A stretch of DNA of 64,000 bases from NCBI GenBank assembly GCA_005503085.1, contig SCOI01000004.1, forward strand, positions 234,347 to 298,346. The letters run 5' to 3'. Source of the DNA: Burkholderiales bacterium C2 (lineage in GTDB: Bacteria; Pseudomonadota; Gammaproteobacteria; Burkholderiales; Burkholderiaceae_C). Below, piece after piece: positions 38,396 through 47,260 of this stretch; the stretch's first letter is position 1, and each line of letters begins with the position of its first letter. Below the pieces are notes generated by a model. That model had not been told where the DNA came from, did not search any database, and saw only the letters and a list, made by a program, of their open reading frames with translations. The position numbers were made by a program, and so were the translations under genes.

Positions 38396-38959
38396 ATGAG
38401 AAAAATCATTGCGGCACTGCAGCTGTCGGTGGACGGCTTGATCGAGGGGCCGGCCGGCGAGCTGGACTGGATAGGCAGCTGGGACGACGGCTTCGGGCTG
38501 ATGCCCCGGATCGACACCTGCTTGCTGGGCGGCGGCATGTATCCGGGCTATGAGCAGTACTGGAACGCGGTCCTGGCCGACCCCGGCGCGGCCGCGCCGG
38601 CCGAGCTGGCCTATGCGCGCTTCGCCGCCGCGACCGCCCATATCGTGCTGTCGACAGGCATGGGCCAGCCGGCCTGGCCGAACACCCGCGTGGTCCGCGA
38701 TCTGGCGGCGATCCGCGTGCTGAAGCGGCAGCCCGGCCGGGACATGCATGCGCTGGGCGGCGCCGCCTTTGTGTCCAGCCTGCTGGAGGCCGGCTTGGTC
38801 GACGAGCTGTGCCTGCTGATCCATCCGCTGATACTGGGCCGCGGCAAACCGCTGTTCCAGGGCTTGTCCGATCGTCATGGGTTGCGCCTGCTGGAAGCCC
38901 GGCCGCTGGCGGGAGGCCTGGTCCGCATCAGCTATGCGCTCGGCCAGGGCTCGGCCTAG
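38396..38959 (+). CDS. Dihydrofolate reductase family protein (RibD C-terminal-like)
   Basis: A 187-residue protein with the DHFR/RibD-C fold: MRKIIAALQLSVDGLIEGPAGELDW at the start, DTCLLGGGMYPGYEQYW, ALGGAAFVSSLLEAGLVDEL with the NADPH-binding glycines, and IHPLILGRGKPLF. These proteins use NADPH, but their substrates are generally unknown. It lies 128 bases after the DJ-1 gene, with GGAGGCGGG upstream of the ATG. The stop codon overlaps the convergent crp/fnr-type gene by 4 bases. Confidence 0.88.
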   Translation: MRKIIAALQLSVDGLIEGPAGELDWIGSWDDGFGLMPRIDTCLLGGGMYPGYEQYWNAVLADPGAAAPAELAYARFAAATAHIVLSTGMGQPAWPNTRVVRDLAAIRVLKRQPGRDMHALGGAAFVSSLLEAGLVDELCLLIHPLILGRGKPLFQGLSDRHGLRLLEARPLAGGLVRISYALGQGSA

Positions 38960-39783
38960 GCCCGCTGCTGTGCCAGCCAGAGCGCGGACAGGGTCTGGTT
39001 GCAGTCGGCGATGGTGGCGATGCAATCCAGGCCGCTGCGCTCGACCTCGGCCAGCAGCTGCAGCCAGGCCGGCGCGGCCTCCAGGATCAGCTTGGAGTGG
39101 CCAGTGCTGACCCAGCCGCTTGCCGCCAGCTGCTGCAGATAGACCCAGGTCTGCCGTCGCGCCAGGCCGGCGAAGGAGCCGATCAGGGCCTGGGCCATCG
39201 GCAGATGCAGACCGCCGCTGCGCCGTGCTGCGGCCTGGCCGGCGGCGCCGGCCGCGGCCATCGCCAGCGTGGCCAGCACGCCGACCAGGCGCTGGAAGCC
39301 ATTGCCCGACAGGCGCAGCGAGACCTGGTCCTGGATGCGGGTCGCGGTGGCGGCATAGAGCTGGAACACATCGGCCTTGCACAGCTGCTCGGCCGAGCCG
39401 GTGATGCCTATGCCCTCCTTGGGAATGGTCAGGGTCGAGACCGCCGTCAGCGCGGTGACCTCGTAGCGGGCCAGCTCCTTGCCGACCGGCGAGGTCCAGC
39501 CGATCACATCGCCGAACCACAGGATGGCGACCGGCACGTCCTCGCCGTCCTCCCCGCGGCCGTGAGGCCGCGAGCTCAGGCGAGTTGCCCCCTCGCGTAT
39601 CGCCATCCATTGCTGCAGCGGCTGACCGGCCTCGATGATGACCTGGCCACGGCCGTAGTGCTGCACCGTGGCCAGCTTCAGCCAGCTCTGTGCGGGGGCG
39701 CCCTCTACCGCCCCACAGCTGCCGGGCGCACGCAGATTCGGCATGCCGACCACGCCGGCGGCCGCCTTCTTGTCAATTGCCAC
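38956..39783 (-). CDS. Crp/Fnr-family transcriptional regulator
   Basis: This 275-residue protein has a cyclic-nucleotide-like sensor domain (about 35-150, YGRGQVIIEAGQPLQQWMAI, LWFGDVIGWTSP) and a long central helix. The helix-turn-helix is LPMAQALIGSFAGLARRQTW with recognition helix RRQTWVYLQQLAASGWV. The sensor domain has no Fnr-type cysteine cluster, and the cAMP-binding Arg-Ser motif is not evident, so the signal is unclear. The C-terminal 40 residues (LAEVERSGLDCIATIADCNQ) extend beyond the usual end. The targets are unknown. Confidence 0.85.
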   Translation of the reverse strand: MAIDKKAAAGVVGMPNLRAPGSCGAVEGAPAQSWLKLATVQHYGRGQVIIEAGQPLQQWMAIREGATRLSSRPHGRGEDGEDVPVAILWFGDVIGWTSPVGKELARYEVTALTAVSTLTIPKEGIGITGSAEQLCKADVFQLYAATATRIQDQVSLRLSGNGFQRLVGVLATLAMAAAGAAGQAAARRSGGLHLPMAQALIGSFAGLARRQTWVYLQQLAASGWVSTGHSKLILEAAPAWLQLLAEVERSGLDCIATIADCNQTLSALWLAQQRA

Positions 39784-39833
39784 CTCGATACCTCTGATTT
39801 CTTTGCTTCAGTGTCCATGGCCGCAGCGGCGTC

Positions 39834-39855
39834 AAAGCCCCGAAAAGCAGGGCTT
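39834..39855 (-). terminator. Weak terminator-like hairpin after the flgH operon
   Basis: AAGCCC (39835-39840) pairs with GGGCTT (39850-39855) around a 9-base loop. On the minus strand it ends in GGGGCTTTGAC, so the T-run is short. It lies about 65 bases past the flgH stop. Confidence 0.35.
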
Positions 39856-39917
39856 GCTGCGGGCGGCTGGCGCACACGCGACACACGCGGGAAACATTCG
39901 CGTCCGGCCGCGAGCCC

Positions 39918-40607
39918 CTACCAGATCGACAGGCTGCGCGTCAGCAGGCGCTGGATCCAGCTGCGCGAGGCGGCCTCCGAAACCTCACCGCGGCCCAGCG
40001 ACTCCAGATGGGCGCTGGCCACATCGCGCGACTGCACGATATTGCCGGCCTTGATGTCGCGCGGATCGACCACGCCGGAGAAGCGCAGGGTCTGGGCGCT
40101 GCCATTGAGCGCCATGCTGCGCTCGCCGGCCACCAGCAGATGGCCGTTGGGCAGCACGTTGATGACGGTCACGGCGAGCTGGCTGTTGAAGCTGCTGCTG
40201 TTCTCGGTCTGGCCCGAGCCGCGGAAGGAGTCGCTGCCGGCGGCCGTCGCATTGGCGTTCAGCAGCGACTCGAAGAAGCCGCCCGACTTGGCGTCGCCGC
40301 TGCCACTGCCCGGCCCCTTGATCGCGAACTTGTTGTCGCGGCTGGTGTCGGTGGCGTTCTTCTGGCTGGCCTGCAGGCTCTCGGCGATATCGACCTTCAA
40401 GGTGTCACCGATGTGCTGCGGCCGGCGTTCGCTGGAGAACAGCGAGGCCGTCGGTAAGTGGGCCTGGTAGATCGCGCCATTGGGCGTGCGCTCCAGATAC
40501 TGCGGTGTCGGCAGCGGGGGCGCGCTCAGCGGGCCCTGCACCAGGCGGGGCGAGGGGCCGGCGCAGGCGCTCAGCAGCAGGCACCAAAGAGGGAGGGCTT
40601 TCATCAT
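39918..40607 (-). CDS. flgH: Flagellar L-ring protein FlgH (isolated copy)
   Basis: This 229-residue lipoprotein has lipobox LSAC (Cys15). FlgH forms the outer-membrane L-ring of the flagellar basal body. The family pattern is clear: ASLFSSERRPQHIGDTLKVD, IAESLQASQKNATDTSRDN, LAVTVINVLPNGHLLVAGER and LRFSGVVDPRDIKAGNIVQS followed by GRGEVSEAASRSWIQRLL. No other flagellar gene is present. It is the last gene of a three-gene unit with two uncharacterised proteins, so it may be a second FlgH used in another structure. The second of two adjacent ATGs (40604) is an alternative start. Confidence 0.9.
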   Translation of the reverse strand: MMKALPLWCLLLSACAGPSPRLVQGPLSAPPLPTPQYLERTPNGAIYQAHLPTASLFSSERRPQHIGDTLKVDIAESLQASQKNATDTSRDNKFAIKGPGSGSGDAKSGGFFESLLNANATAAGSDSFRGSGQTENSSSFNSQLAVTVINVLPNGHLLVAGERSMALNGSAQTLRFSGVVDPRDIKAGNIVQSRDVASAHLESLGRGEVSEAASRSWIQRLLTRSLSIW

Positions 40608-40611
40608 GTGC

Positions 40612-41157
40612 TCAGCTCTCGAAACCGGTGATGACGGCCTTGACGATGGGGGCCAGCTTGCGCCGTGTGCTGGCCCATTTGCTGCTGCGCAGATCGCCGT
40701 CCAGCGCATAGCTGCTGTGCGCGATCAGGCGGCCGTCGAGCTTGTGCAGGCTCAGTGTGGCGGCGTTGACATAGGCCCGGTAGCCCTCGGCCAGCGGCGG
40801 GATGTCCCACTGGATGCTGGCGGCATAGCGCAGCCAGGTCTCGCAGTCGGGCGGGGCGGTGCCGGCCGAGTAGACGCGGCTGCTGATGCGCAGCTCGCGC
40901 AACTCGGCCTGCAGCGCCGGCACCAGGTCGGCCATCTGGACCTCGCGGTTGTATTCGATGCAGACGCTGCGCGGCGGCGCGTCGCCGTGATGCACGGTGT
41001 TGACGGCCCGGCCCGGGCCGTAGGCGATGGCGGTCGAGGTGGCGGCGCCGGCGGCCTTGACCAGCTCCCAGGTCGGCAGCGGGCTGACGAGCGCACAGCC
41101 GGTTTGCGAGCCGGCCAGCAGCAGCGCCAGCAGGCCGGTCGATGCGAGGGCGCGCAT
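40612..41157 (-). CDS. Lipoprotein of unknown function in the flgH operon
   Basis: The 181-residue protein has a signal peptide and lipobox QTGC (Cys21 in LLALLLAGSQTGCALV), so it is probably outer-membrane attached. The mature part reads SVCIEYNREVQMADLVPALQ, then YAASIQWDIPPLAEGYRAYV and LSLHKLDGRLIAHSSYALD; it looks like a mixed alpha/beta domain, somewhat like short assembly lipoproteins such as the Sbal_3080 type. I do not recognise it with confidence. It starts 3 bases after the upstream stop and ends 4 bases before flgH. Confidence 0.75.
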   Translation of the reverse strand: MRALASTGLLALLLAGSQTGCALVSPLPTWELVKAAGAATSTAIAYGPGRAVNTVHHGDAPPRSVCIEYNREVQMADLVPALQAELRELRISSRVYSAGTAPPDCETWLRYAASIQWDIPPLAEGYRAYVNAATLSLHKLDGRLIAHSSYALDGDLRSSKWASTRRKLAPIVKAVITGFES

Positions 41158-41160
41158 CGC

Positions 41161-41511
41161 TCAGGCCCGCTCGCTCATCAGCTGGCCCAGCACCAGCGCG
41201 CCGAGGGTCGCATAAGGCGCAGCGCCCTCGACCAGGCTTTGTGCGCCCTCGCTGAGCGCACCCAGACCTTGCAGCAGCTGATCACCGCTGTCCTGCGCCA
41301 GTTGCACCACCTGATCGATGCCTTGCTCAAGGCCTTGCTGCGCCACCTCCGACAGGGCGGCCAGGCCGGCCGGACTGAAGGCGCAGATCACATCGCCGGC
41401 GCTGGCCTGGCCGGCCGTCGGCTGCGCGGCCTCGGCGGCGGGCGTGCGGGCATTGCTGCTCAGGGGCGCCGCGCTCGCGGCAGGGGGTGTTGCGCCTATC
41501 GTGTTCGTCAT
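41161..41511 (-). CDS. Alanine-rich protein of unknown function, first gene of the flgH operon
   Basis: This 116-residue protein has no signal peptide. The first 38 residues are Ala/Pro/Thr-rich and likely disordered. Residues about 39-112 form amphipathic helices (FSPAGLAALSEVAQQGLEQG, VVQLAQDSGDQLLQGLGALS). A good Shine-Dalgarno site (GGAGG, six bases upstream) supports a real gene. It is tightly linked to the lipoprotein and FlgH genes. No family recognised; the helical repeat could be an export or assembly partner. Confidence 0.7.
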   Translation of the reverse strand: MTNTIGATPPAASAAPLSSNARTPAAEAAQPTAGQASAGDVICAFSPAGLAALSEVAQQGLEQGIDQVVQLAQDSGDQLLQGLGALSEGAQSLVEGAAPYATLGALVLGQLMSERA

Positions 41512-41657
41512 GCAGACCTCCGTTCTGGGATGTCTGCATCCTAGGGAGAGCGGCCCACCGGAGGTCCGCGCTGAAGCGTCGGAAAGCGGCGCTTTGCCGC
41601 GCTGTCGGCGCCCTGCTGCTCAGCTGTGCAGCAGGACACAGAAGTGCAGCGCAGGGC

Positions 41658-42941
41658 TCAGCCGTTCAAGCCCTCGAAGGGCATCACATCGACCAGCTCG
41701 CCGACCGCCACATCGCCCTGCGCGTGGCCCAGCACCACCAGGCCGTTGGCCTGGCTCATGCTCGACAGAATGCCCGAGCCCTGGTTGCCGGTGATCTGCA
41801 CCTGCCAGCCGCCATCGGGGGCGCGGCTGACGATGCCGCGCTGGTATTCGGTGCGGCCGGCCTTCTTGCGCAGCGGCTGCAGGCAGGCGGCGCGCAGCCA
41901 GGGCAGGGGCTGCGGCGCCGCGCCGGCCATGGCCAGCAGGGCCTCGCGCACAAAGGCGTAGAAGGTCACCATCACCGCGACCGGATTGCCGGGCAGGCCG
42001 AACAGGATGGCTTGATTGATGCGGCCGATGGCCATCGGCCGGCCCGGGCGCATCGCAATCTTCCAGAACAGCACCTCGCCGAGCTCGGCCATCACGCGCT
42101 TGGTGTGGTCGGCCTCGCCGACGCTGACGCCGCCGGTGCTGATGATGGCGTCGGCGCTGACCGCCGCCGTCTCGAAGGCCGCGCGCAGCGCCGCCGGGTC
42201 GTCGCGCACGACGCCCAGGTCCAGCACCTCGACGCCCAGCTGCTGCAGCAGCGCCCACAAGGTATAGCGGTTGCTGTCGTAGACGCAGCCGGCGCTCAGA
42301 GGCTCGCCGATCGAGCGCAGCTCGTCGCCGGTCGACAGCATGGCCACGCGCAAGCGCCGGCGCACCGGTACCTCGGCGCGGCCCAGCGAGGCCAGCAGAC
42401 CCAGGTCGGCGGGGCGCAATCGCTTGCCGGCGGCCAGCGCCACCTGGCCCAGCGCCAGATCCTCGCCGGCCAGGCGGCGGTTGTCGCCGGCACGCAGCAG
42501 GCCGGCGGGGATCACCACGGTGTCGCCGTCAAGCCGGGTGAACTCCTGCGGCACCACGGTGTCCAGCCCCGGCGGCATCAGCGCGCCGGTCATGATGCGC
42601 TGGCACTGTCCCGGGGCCAGGTCTTGCCCGGCCGGGCCGCCGGCAAAGCTGGTGCCGGCCAGCTGCAGCCGGATATCGCCATCGCTGTCGGTGCTCAGAT
42701 CGCTGCCGCGCAGCGCATAGCCGTCCATCGCCGAGTTGTCGCCGGCCGGCACGTTGATCGTCGAGACAATGTCCTCGGCCAGCACCCGGCCCAGCGCGCT
42801 GCGCAGCGCCAGCTGCTCGACGGCCGCGACCCGCGGCACCAGCCGGGCGATGAAGTCCTGCGCCAGCTCGACGCGCAGCGCCTGCGGGTCGTAGCCGGAC
42901 AGGCAGGAGGCGATCTCTTGGAGGCTGGTGGTCGTTGTCAT
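41658..42941 (-). CDS. moeA: Molybdopterin molybdenumtransferase MoeA
   Basis: The 427-residue enzyme inserts molybdate into adenylylated molybdopterin. Recognisable segments are GRVLAEDIVSTINVPAGDNSAMDGYAL, CQRIMTGALMPPGLDTVVPQE, LSTGDELRSIGEPL (the MoCF-binding region), ISTGGVSVGEADHTK, the active-site loop MRPGRPMAIG and LFGLPGNPVAVMVTF. Its start overlaps the upstream GNAT gene by 4 bases. It forms a cluster with moaA. Confidence 0.96.
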   Translation of the reverse strand: MTTTTSLQEIASCLSGYDPQALRVELAQDFIARLVPRVAAVEQLALRSALGRVLAEDIVSTINVPAGDNSAMDGYALRGSDLSTDSDGDIRLQLAGTSFAGGPAGQDLAPGQCQRIMTGALMPPGLDTVVPQEFTRLDGDTVVIPAGLLRAGDNRRLAGEDLALGQVALAAGKRLRPADLGLLASLGRAEVPVRRRLRVAMLSTGDELRSIGEPLSAGCVYDSNRYTLWALLQQLGVEVLDLGVVRDDPAALRAAFETAAVSADAIISTGGVSVGEADHTKRVMAELGEVLFWKIAMRPGRPMAIGRINQAILFGLPGNPVAVMVTFYAFVREALLAMAGAAPQPLPWLRAACLQPLRKKAGRTEYQRGIVSRAPDGGWQVQITGNQGSGILSSMSQANGLVVLGHAQGDVAVGELVDVMPFEGLNG

Positions 42942-43516
42942 GGGTGGAGGCTGCGCAGGTCCAGGCGCATCAGGTCTTTGTCGAGGTAGTCACCCGAGGG
43001 CAGCTTGATCGCGCGGGGCAGGCAGCCATAGCGCTCGAAGCCCATGCGGGTGTAGAGGGTCACGGCGCGCTGGTTGCTGCGGGTCACCGACAGGGTCACC
43101 TGCTCGATGCCCAGCTCGGCCTGCAGCAGGCGCAGTGCGCTGTAGAGCAGGGCGCGGCCTATGCCCAGGCCCTGCACATCGTCGGCCACCATCATGCCGA
43201 TCAGATGGGCCAGGTGCCGCACCTTCTCGCGGGGCTCGCGCTCGCAGGAGACGGCGCCCACCAGGCGCGGCCCCATCCAGGCGGTCAGCGTGAACAGATT
43301 GGCACCACCGGCGCCCAGGCTCAGCCGGCTGCGGTAGCTCTCGGCGCTGCGCGCCAGCTCGGTGGCGGCATCCGAGGTGAAGGCTTCCTCGTGGGCCGCC
43401 AGCATCGCGTCGCGCAGGCCTTTGTAGGCCTCCAGTTGCTCGGCTTTCAGCACCCGTAGCTCGCAGCCGGGTGGCAGCCGGGGCACGGGCAGGGCGCTGG
43501 CGGACTGGGCCTGCAT
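42938..43516 (-). CDS. GNAT-family N-acetyltransferase
   Basis: A 192-residue acetyltransferase with the acetyl-CoA-binding motif A HLIGMMVADDVQGLGIGRAL followed by LLYSALRLLQA, and the later TRSNQRAVTLYTRMGFERYG. The acceptor substrate is unknown. It is inserted between moaA (3-base gap) and moeA (4-base overlap). This tight packing inside a molybdenum cofactor operon suggests shared expression, but no known Moco step uses acetyltransfer. Confidence 0.9.
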   Translation of the reverse strand: MQAQSASALPVPRLPPGCELRVLKAEQLEAYKGLRDAMLAAHEEAFTSDAATELARSAESYRSRLSLGAGGANLFTLTAWMGPRLVGAVSCEREPREKVRHLAHLIGMMVADDVQGLGIGRALLYSALRLLQAELGIEQVTLSVTRSNQRAVTLYTRMGFERYGCLPRAIKLPSGDYLDKDLMRLDLRSLHP

Positions 43517-43519
43517 GCC

Positions 43520-44638
43520 TCAGCCCCCGATGTAGTGCATCTCGACCCGCCGCGCGCCAGCGGCTGCCGCCTCGGGGGCTTGCGAGGCGCGCAGCTGCGA
43601 ATAGCGGTCGCTGCGGCCACCCCACAGCGCCCCCAGTGCGCCGCTGATCTGGGCGTCGCTGTAGTCGCCGCGCAGCAACGCGCGCAGGTCATGGCCGCTG
43701 TGGGCGAACAAGCAGGTGTAGAGCTTGCCCTCGGTGGACAGGCGGGCGCGGTTGCAGTCGCCGCAGAAGGCTTGCGTGACGCTGGAGATCAGGCCGATCT
43801 CGCCGCCGCCATCGGCATAGGCCCAGCGCTCGGCGGTCTCGCCCGGCGCGCTGGCCGACAGCGGCCTCAGTTCGAATTCACGGCCCAGCAGCTCCAGCAC
43901 CTGAGCCGAGGGCAGCACCTCGTCCATGCGCCAGCCGTTCGTTGCGCCGACGTCCATGTACTCGATGAAGCGCAGCACGATGCCGGTGTTCCGGAAATGG
44001 CGGGCCATTGGCAGGATCTGGTCTTCGTTAGTGCCGCGTTTGACCACCATATTGACCTTGATCGGCCCCAGGCCCGCGGCCTGGGCGGCCTCGATGCCGC
44101 GCAGCACCTCGGCCACCGGGAAACCGACATCGTTCATGCGCTGGAACACCGCGTCGTCCAGCCCGTCCAGGCTGACGGTGACGCGCTGCAGGCCCGCGGC
44201 CTTCAGCGCGCGGGCCTTCTTGGCCAGCAGCGAGCCATTGGTGGTCAGCGTCAGGTCCAGCGCCTCGCCCTCGGGCGTGCGCAGCTCGGCCAGCATCTCG
44301 ATCAGGCGCTCCAGATGGCGGCGCAGCAGCGGCTCGCCGCCGGTCAGGCGCAGCTTGCTGACGCCATGGGCGACGAACAAGCGGGTCAGGCGGGTGATCT
44401 CCTCGAAGCTCAGCAGCTCGGCGTGCGGCAGGAACTCGTGGTACTTGTCGAACACCTCTTTGGGCATGCAGTAGCTGCAGCGGAAGTTGCAGCGGTCGGT
44501 GACCGAGATGCGCAGATCGCGCAGCGGCCGGCCCAGCGCGTCGCCCAGCAGGCCGGTAGGGGCCTGCGGATGCTCGGGCACGGGGAGCCGGGGACTGGCG
44601 AAGCGCTGGTCCAGCAGAGGTATCACGCGGTCGGTCAT
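43520..44638 (-). CDS. moaA: GTP 3',8-cyclase MoaA
   Basis: This 372-residue radical SAM enzyme starts molybdenum cofactor synthesis from GTP. The N-terminal [4Fe-4S] ligands are Cys50, Cys54 and Cys57 (CNFRCSYC). The SAM-binding region is [14 protein letters not shown]. The C-terminal cluster lies in [18 protein letters not shown], and the protein ends in the essential Gly-Gly (YIGG). It is first in the moaA-GNAT-moeA unit. The upstream 200 bases show no clear Moco riboswitch. Confidence 0.97.
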   Translation of the reverse strand: MTDRVIPLLDQRFASPRLPVPEHPQAPTGLLGDALGRPLRDLRISVTDRCNFRCSYCMPKEVFDKYHEFLPHAELLSFEEITRLTRLFVAHGVSKLRLTGGEPLLRRHLERLIEMLAELRTPEGEALDLTLTTNGSLLAKKARALKAAGLQRVTVSLDGLDDAVFQRMNDVGFPVAEVLRGIEAAQAAGLGPIKVNMVVKRGTNEDQILPMARHFRNTGIVLRFIEYMDVGATNGWRMDEVLPSAQVLELLGREFELRPLSASAPGETAERWAYADGGGEIGLISSVTQAFCGDCNRARLSTEGKLYTCLFAHSGHDLRALLRGDYSDAQISGALGALWGGRSDRYSQLRASQAPEAAAAGARRVEMHYIGG

Positions 44639-44749
44639 GCGGGCATTTTGCCCTGCACCCGGCCCCGCCGTGTGCCGGGGTCTTGCCCGGGCTTGCGCTG
44701 GGGCAAGAACAGCAGGGCTAGGCAGGGCGTAGGTGGGGCGGCTGGGGCG

Positions 44750-44811
44750 CTGTAGGACAAGGCCGCGACCCGGCTGCGGCCGGGCGGCGCGGGGCCGCAG
44801 GCGACCTACAG
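44750..44811 (+). other. Long GC-rich stem-loop in the ybdK leader
   Basis: CTGTAGG (44750-44756) pairs with CCTACAG (44805-44811), enclosing 48 bases that can form further GC-rich hairpins (CCGCGACCCGG, GCGGCCGGGCGGCGC). It lies 33 bases upstream of ybdK in the divergent gap with moaA and could be a structured 5' leader or simply part of two promoters. Confidence 0.3.
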
Positions 44812-44844
44812 TGAAGCCTGTTGATTCGATGAGAGGAGGGCGCC

Positions 44845-45966
44845 ATGCCTTTGCAAGACTTTGCCAAATCCCAGGCGCTCAGCCTGGGTGTGGAGCTGGA
44901 GCTGCAGCTGATCAATCCGGCCGATGGTGATCTGATGCCGGCCGCCAACGAGCTGCTGGCGCGGCTGGACAACGCCGGCCTGCCGGGCGCGGTGACCCCG
45001 GAGATCACGCTCTCGATGATCGAGGTCTGCACCGGTGTCTGCGCCAACCATGCCGAGCTGCTGCAGCAGCTGAGCTTCACCCGTGATGCGCTGCTGAAGG
45101 AGGCCGAGCCGCTGGGCATCGCGATCTGCGGCGGCGGCACCCACCCCTTCCAGCAATGGACCGAGCGCCAGATCTACGACAAGCCGCGCTTCCTGCAGAT
45201 CAGCGAGCTTTATGGCTATCTGGCCAAGCAGTTCACGGTGTTTGGCCAGCACATCCATATCGGCTGCCCGGACGGCGACAGCGCGCTGTGGCTGCTGCAG
45301 GCGATGAGCCGCTATGTGCCGCACTTCATCGCGCTGGCCGCGTCCTCGCCCTATGTGCAGGGAGCGGACACGGCCTTCCAGTCGGCGCGGCTGAACACCG
45401 TGTTGGCCTTCCCGCTGTCGGGCACCGCGCCCTTCGAGCTGCGCTGGGAGGATTTCGGCCGCTACTTCGCGCGCATGGAGCGCACCGGCATCGTCGCCAG
45501 CATGAAGGATTTCTACTGGGACATCCGGCCCAAGCCCGAGTTCGGCACCATAGAGATCCGGGTGCTGGACACGCCGCTGACGGTGCGGCGTGCGGCGGCG
45601 CTGGCCGGCTTCGCGCAGTGCCTGGCAGCCTGGTTGCTAGAAGACAAGCCGATCAAGCCGCACGCCGACGACCAGCTGGTCTATAGCTACAACCGCTTCC
45701 AGGCCTGCCGCTTCGGGCTCGATGCGGTGCTGGTCTGCCCGCAAAGCGGCGCCCAGCAGCCGCTGGCGGAGAGCCTGGCGGCACTGCTGCAGACCCTGAT
45801 GCCGACGGCCGAGCGCCTGGGTGCGGTGGCGGCGCTGACCGAGCTGGCCATGCTGGTGGCGCAGCGGGGTGGCGATGCCCAATGGCTGCGCGGCCTGCAT
45901 GAGGAGCAGGGCCTGGATCTGCCGGCCGTCGTGAAGGCTTCTTGCGAGCGCTGGGCCCAGGATTGA
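44845..45966 (+). CDS. ybdK: YbdK family carboxylate-amine ligase
   Basis: The 373-residue protein belongs to the glutamate-cysteine ligase family 2. Features include [55 protein letters not shown], the central [32 protein letters not shown] and the metal/ATP-binding [14 protein letters not shown]. coli YbdK has weak gamma-glutamylcysteine synthetase activity; the physiological product here is unknown. AGAGGAGG lies just upstream of the ATG. Confidence 0.93.
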   Translation: MPLQDFAKSQALSLGVELELQLINPADGDLMPAANELLARLDNAGLPGAVTPEITLSMIEVCTGVCANHAELLQQLSFTRDALLKEAEPLGIAICGGGTHPFQQWTERQIYDKPRFLQISELYGYLAKQFTVFGQHIHIGCPDGDSALWLLQAMSRYVPHFIALAASSPYVQGADTAFQSARLNTVLAFPLSGTAPFELRWEDFGRYFARMERTGIVASMKDFYWDIRPKPEFGTIEIRVLDTPLTVRRAAALAGFAQCLAAWLLEDKPIKPHADDQLVYSYNRFQACRFGLDAVLVCPQSGAQQPLAESLAALLQTLMPTAERLGAVAALTELAMLVAQRGGDAQWLRGLHEEQGLDLPAVVKASCERWAQD

Positions 45967-45986
45967 GTGTCTGCAGGCGGCATGGA

Positions 45987-46006
45987 TACTGTATATTTAA
46001 ACAGTT
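45987..46006 (+). promoter_or_regulatory. LexA-binding site (SOS box)
   Basis: CTGT (45989-45992) and ACAG (46001-46004) are separated by the 8 A/T bases ATATTTAA, with TA before and TT after. This is a near-perfect LexA operator of the enterobacterial/betaproteobacterial type. It ends 15 bases before the start of the radical SAM gene. Confidence 0.88.
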
Positions 46007-46021
46007 ACCATCCCCTGCGCC

Positions 46022-47260
46022 ATGGACCTGAACCGCAAAATCGCCATCCTCGCCGACGCCGCCAAATACGACGCCTCCTGCGCCTCCAGCGGCAGCGATT
46101 CGCGCGACTCGCTGGGCGGGCGCGGCATCGGCTCCACCGAGGGCATGGGCATCTGCCACAGCTATGCGCCGGACGGTCGCTGCATCTCGCTGCTGAAGCT
46201 GCTGCTGACCAATCACTGCCAGTACGACTGCCTGTATTGCGTCAACCGCTCGTCCAGCAATGTGGCGCGGGCGCGCTTCCGGGTCGAGGAGGTGGTGGAT
46301 CTGACCTTGGACTTCTACCGCCGCAACTGCATCGAAGGGCTGTTCCTGTCCAGCGGCATCATCAAGAGCCCGGACCACACAATGGAGCAGGTGGTCGAGG
46401 TGGCACGCCGGCTGCGCGAGGCCCATGACTTCCGCGGCTATATCCACCTGAAGACCATCCCCGATGCCAGCGCCGAACTGCTGGCGCGCGCCGGCCGCTA
46501 TGCGGACCGGCTCAGCATCAATATCGAGATGCCCACCGAGCAGGGGCTGCAGGCGCTGGCGCCCGAGAAGAACGGCGGTGCGATCCGCCGCTCGATGGGC
46601 CGGCTGAAGCTGCATATCGATCAGGCGCGCGAGGAGGGTGCGAAGCCGGCGCCGGTACGCGCGCTGCCGGGCGCCGCGCCGCGCGCGGCCACCCCGCCGC
46701 GCTTTGCGCCGGCCGGCCAGAGCACGCAGATGATTGTCGGCGCCGATGCCAGCGACGACCGCAGCATCCTGGCCAGCAGCGCCGCGCTGTACGGCCAGTA
46801 CCGGATGCGGCGCGTCTATTACTCGGCCTTCAGCCCGATTCCCGATGCATCGCGGGCCTTGCCGCTGATCGCGCCGCCGCTGATGCGCGAGCACCGGCTC
46901 TATCAGGCCGACTGGCTGATGCGCTTTTATGGCTTCGATCACCGCGAGATCATCGCGGCCGATGACGGGCTGCTGCGCCTGGACGTCGATCCCAAGCTGG
47001 CCTGGGCGCAGGCGCATCCGGAGCGCTTCCCGGTCGATCTGAATGCCGCACCGCGCGAGCTGTTGCTGCGCGTGCCGGGCCTGGGCGTCGGCTCGGTGGA
47101 CAAGCTGCTGCAGGCGCGCCGCGTGCGGCGCTTGCGCGTCGAGGATCTGAGGGCGCTGCGGGTGTCGCCGGTCAAGGTGCTGCCCTTTGTCTGTGTGGAC
47201 GGCCACAAGCCCGGCATACCGTCGCGGCCGGCGCCGCGTCAGCAGGTTTTGTTCGCATGA
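46022..47260 (+). CDS. Radical SAM DNA modification/repair protein (TIGR03916-type)
   Basis: This 412-residue protein is commonly annotated as a putative DNA modification/repair radical SAM enzyme. The [4Fe-4S] ligands are Cys66, Cys70 and Cys73 in NHCQYDCLYC; another conserved cysteine block is MGICHSYAPDGRC. The C-terminal part has a helix-hairpin-helix DNA-binding motif (LNAAPRELLLRVPGLGVGSVDKLLQARR region, about 340-370). It overlaps the next gene by ATGA and sits directly behind an SOS box, which supports a DNA-damage role. The reaction is unknown. Confidence 0.9.
   Translation: MDLNRKIAILADAAKYDASCASSGSDSRDSLGGRGIGSTEGMGICHSYAPDGRCISLLKLLLTNHCQYDCLYCVNRSSSNVARARFRVEEVVDLTLDFYRRNCIEGLFLSSGIIKSPDHTMEQVVEVARRLREAHDFRGYIHLKTIPDASAELLARAGRYADRLSINIEMPTEQGLQALAPEKNGGAIRRSMGRLKLHIDQAREEGAKPAPVRALPGAAPRAATPPRFAPAGQSTQMIVGADASDDRSILASSAALYGQYRMRRVYYSAFSPIPDASRALPLIAPPLMREHRLYQADWLMRFYGFDHREIIAADDGLLRLDVDPKLAWAQAHPERFPVDLNAAPRELLLRVPGLGVGSVDKLLQARRVRRLRVEDLRALRVSPVKVLPFVCVDGHKPGIPSRPAPRQQVLFA

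Noticed and set aside
41161..41511. R-body (RebB-like) identity for the alanine-rich protein
   Set aside because: The helical repeats are superficially similar, but the conserved Reb motifs are not present and no reb neighbours exist.
44639..44844. Molybdenum cofactor riboswitch upstream of moaA
   Set aside because: I cannot recognise the conserved Moco RNA core in the 200 bases of the divergent gap.
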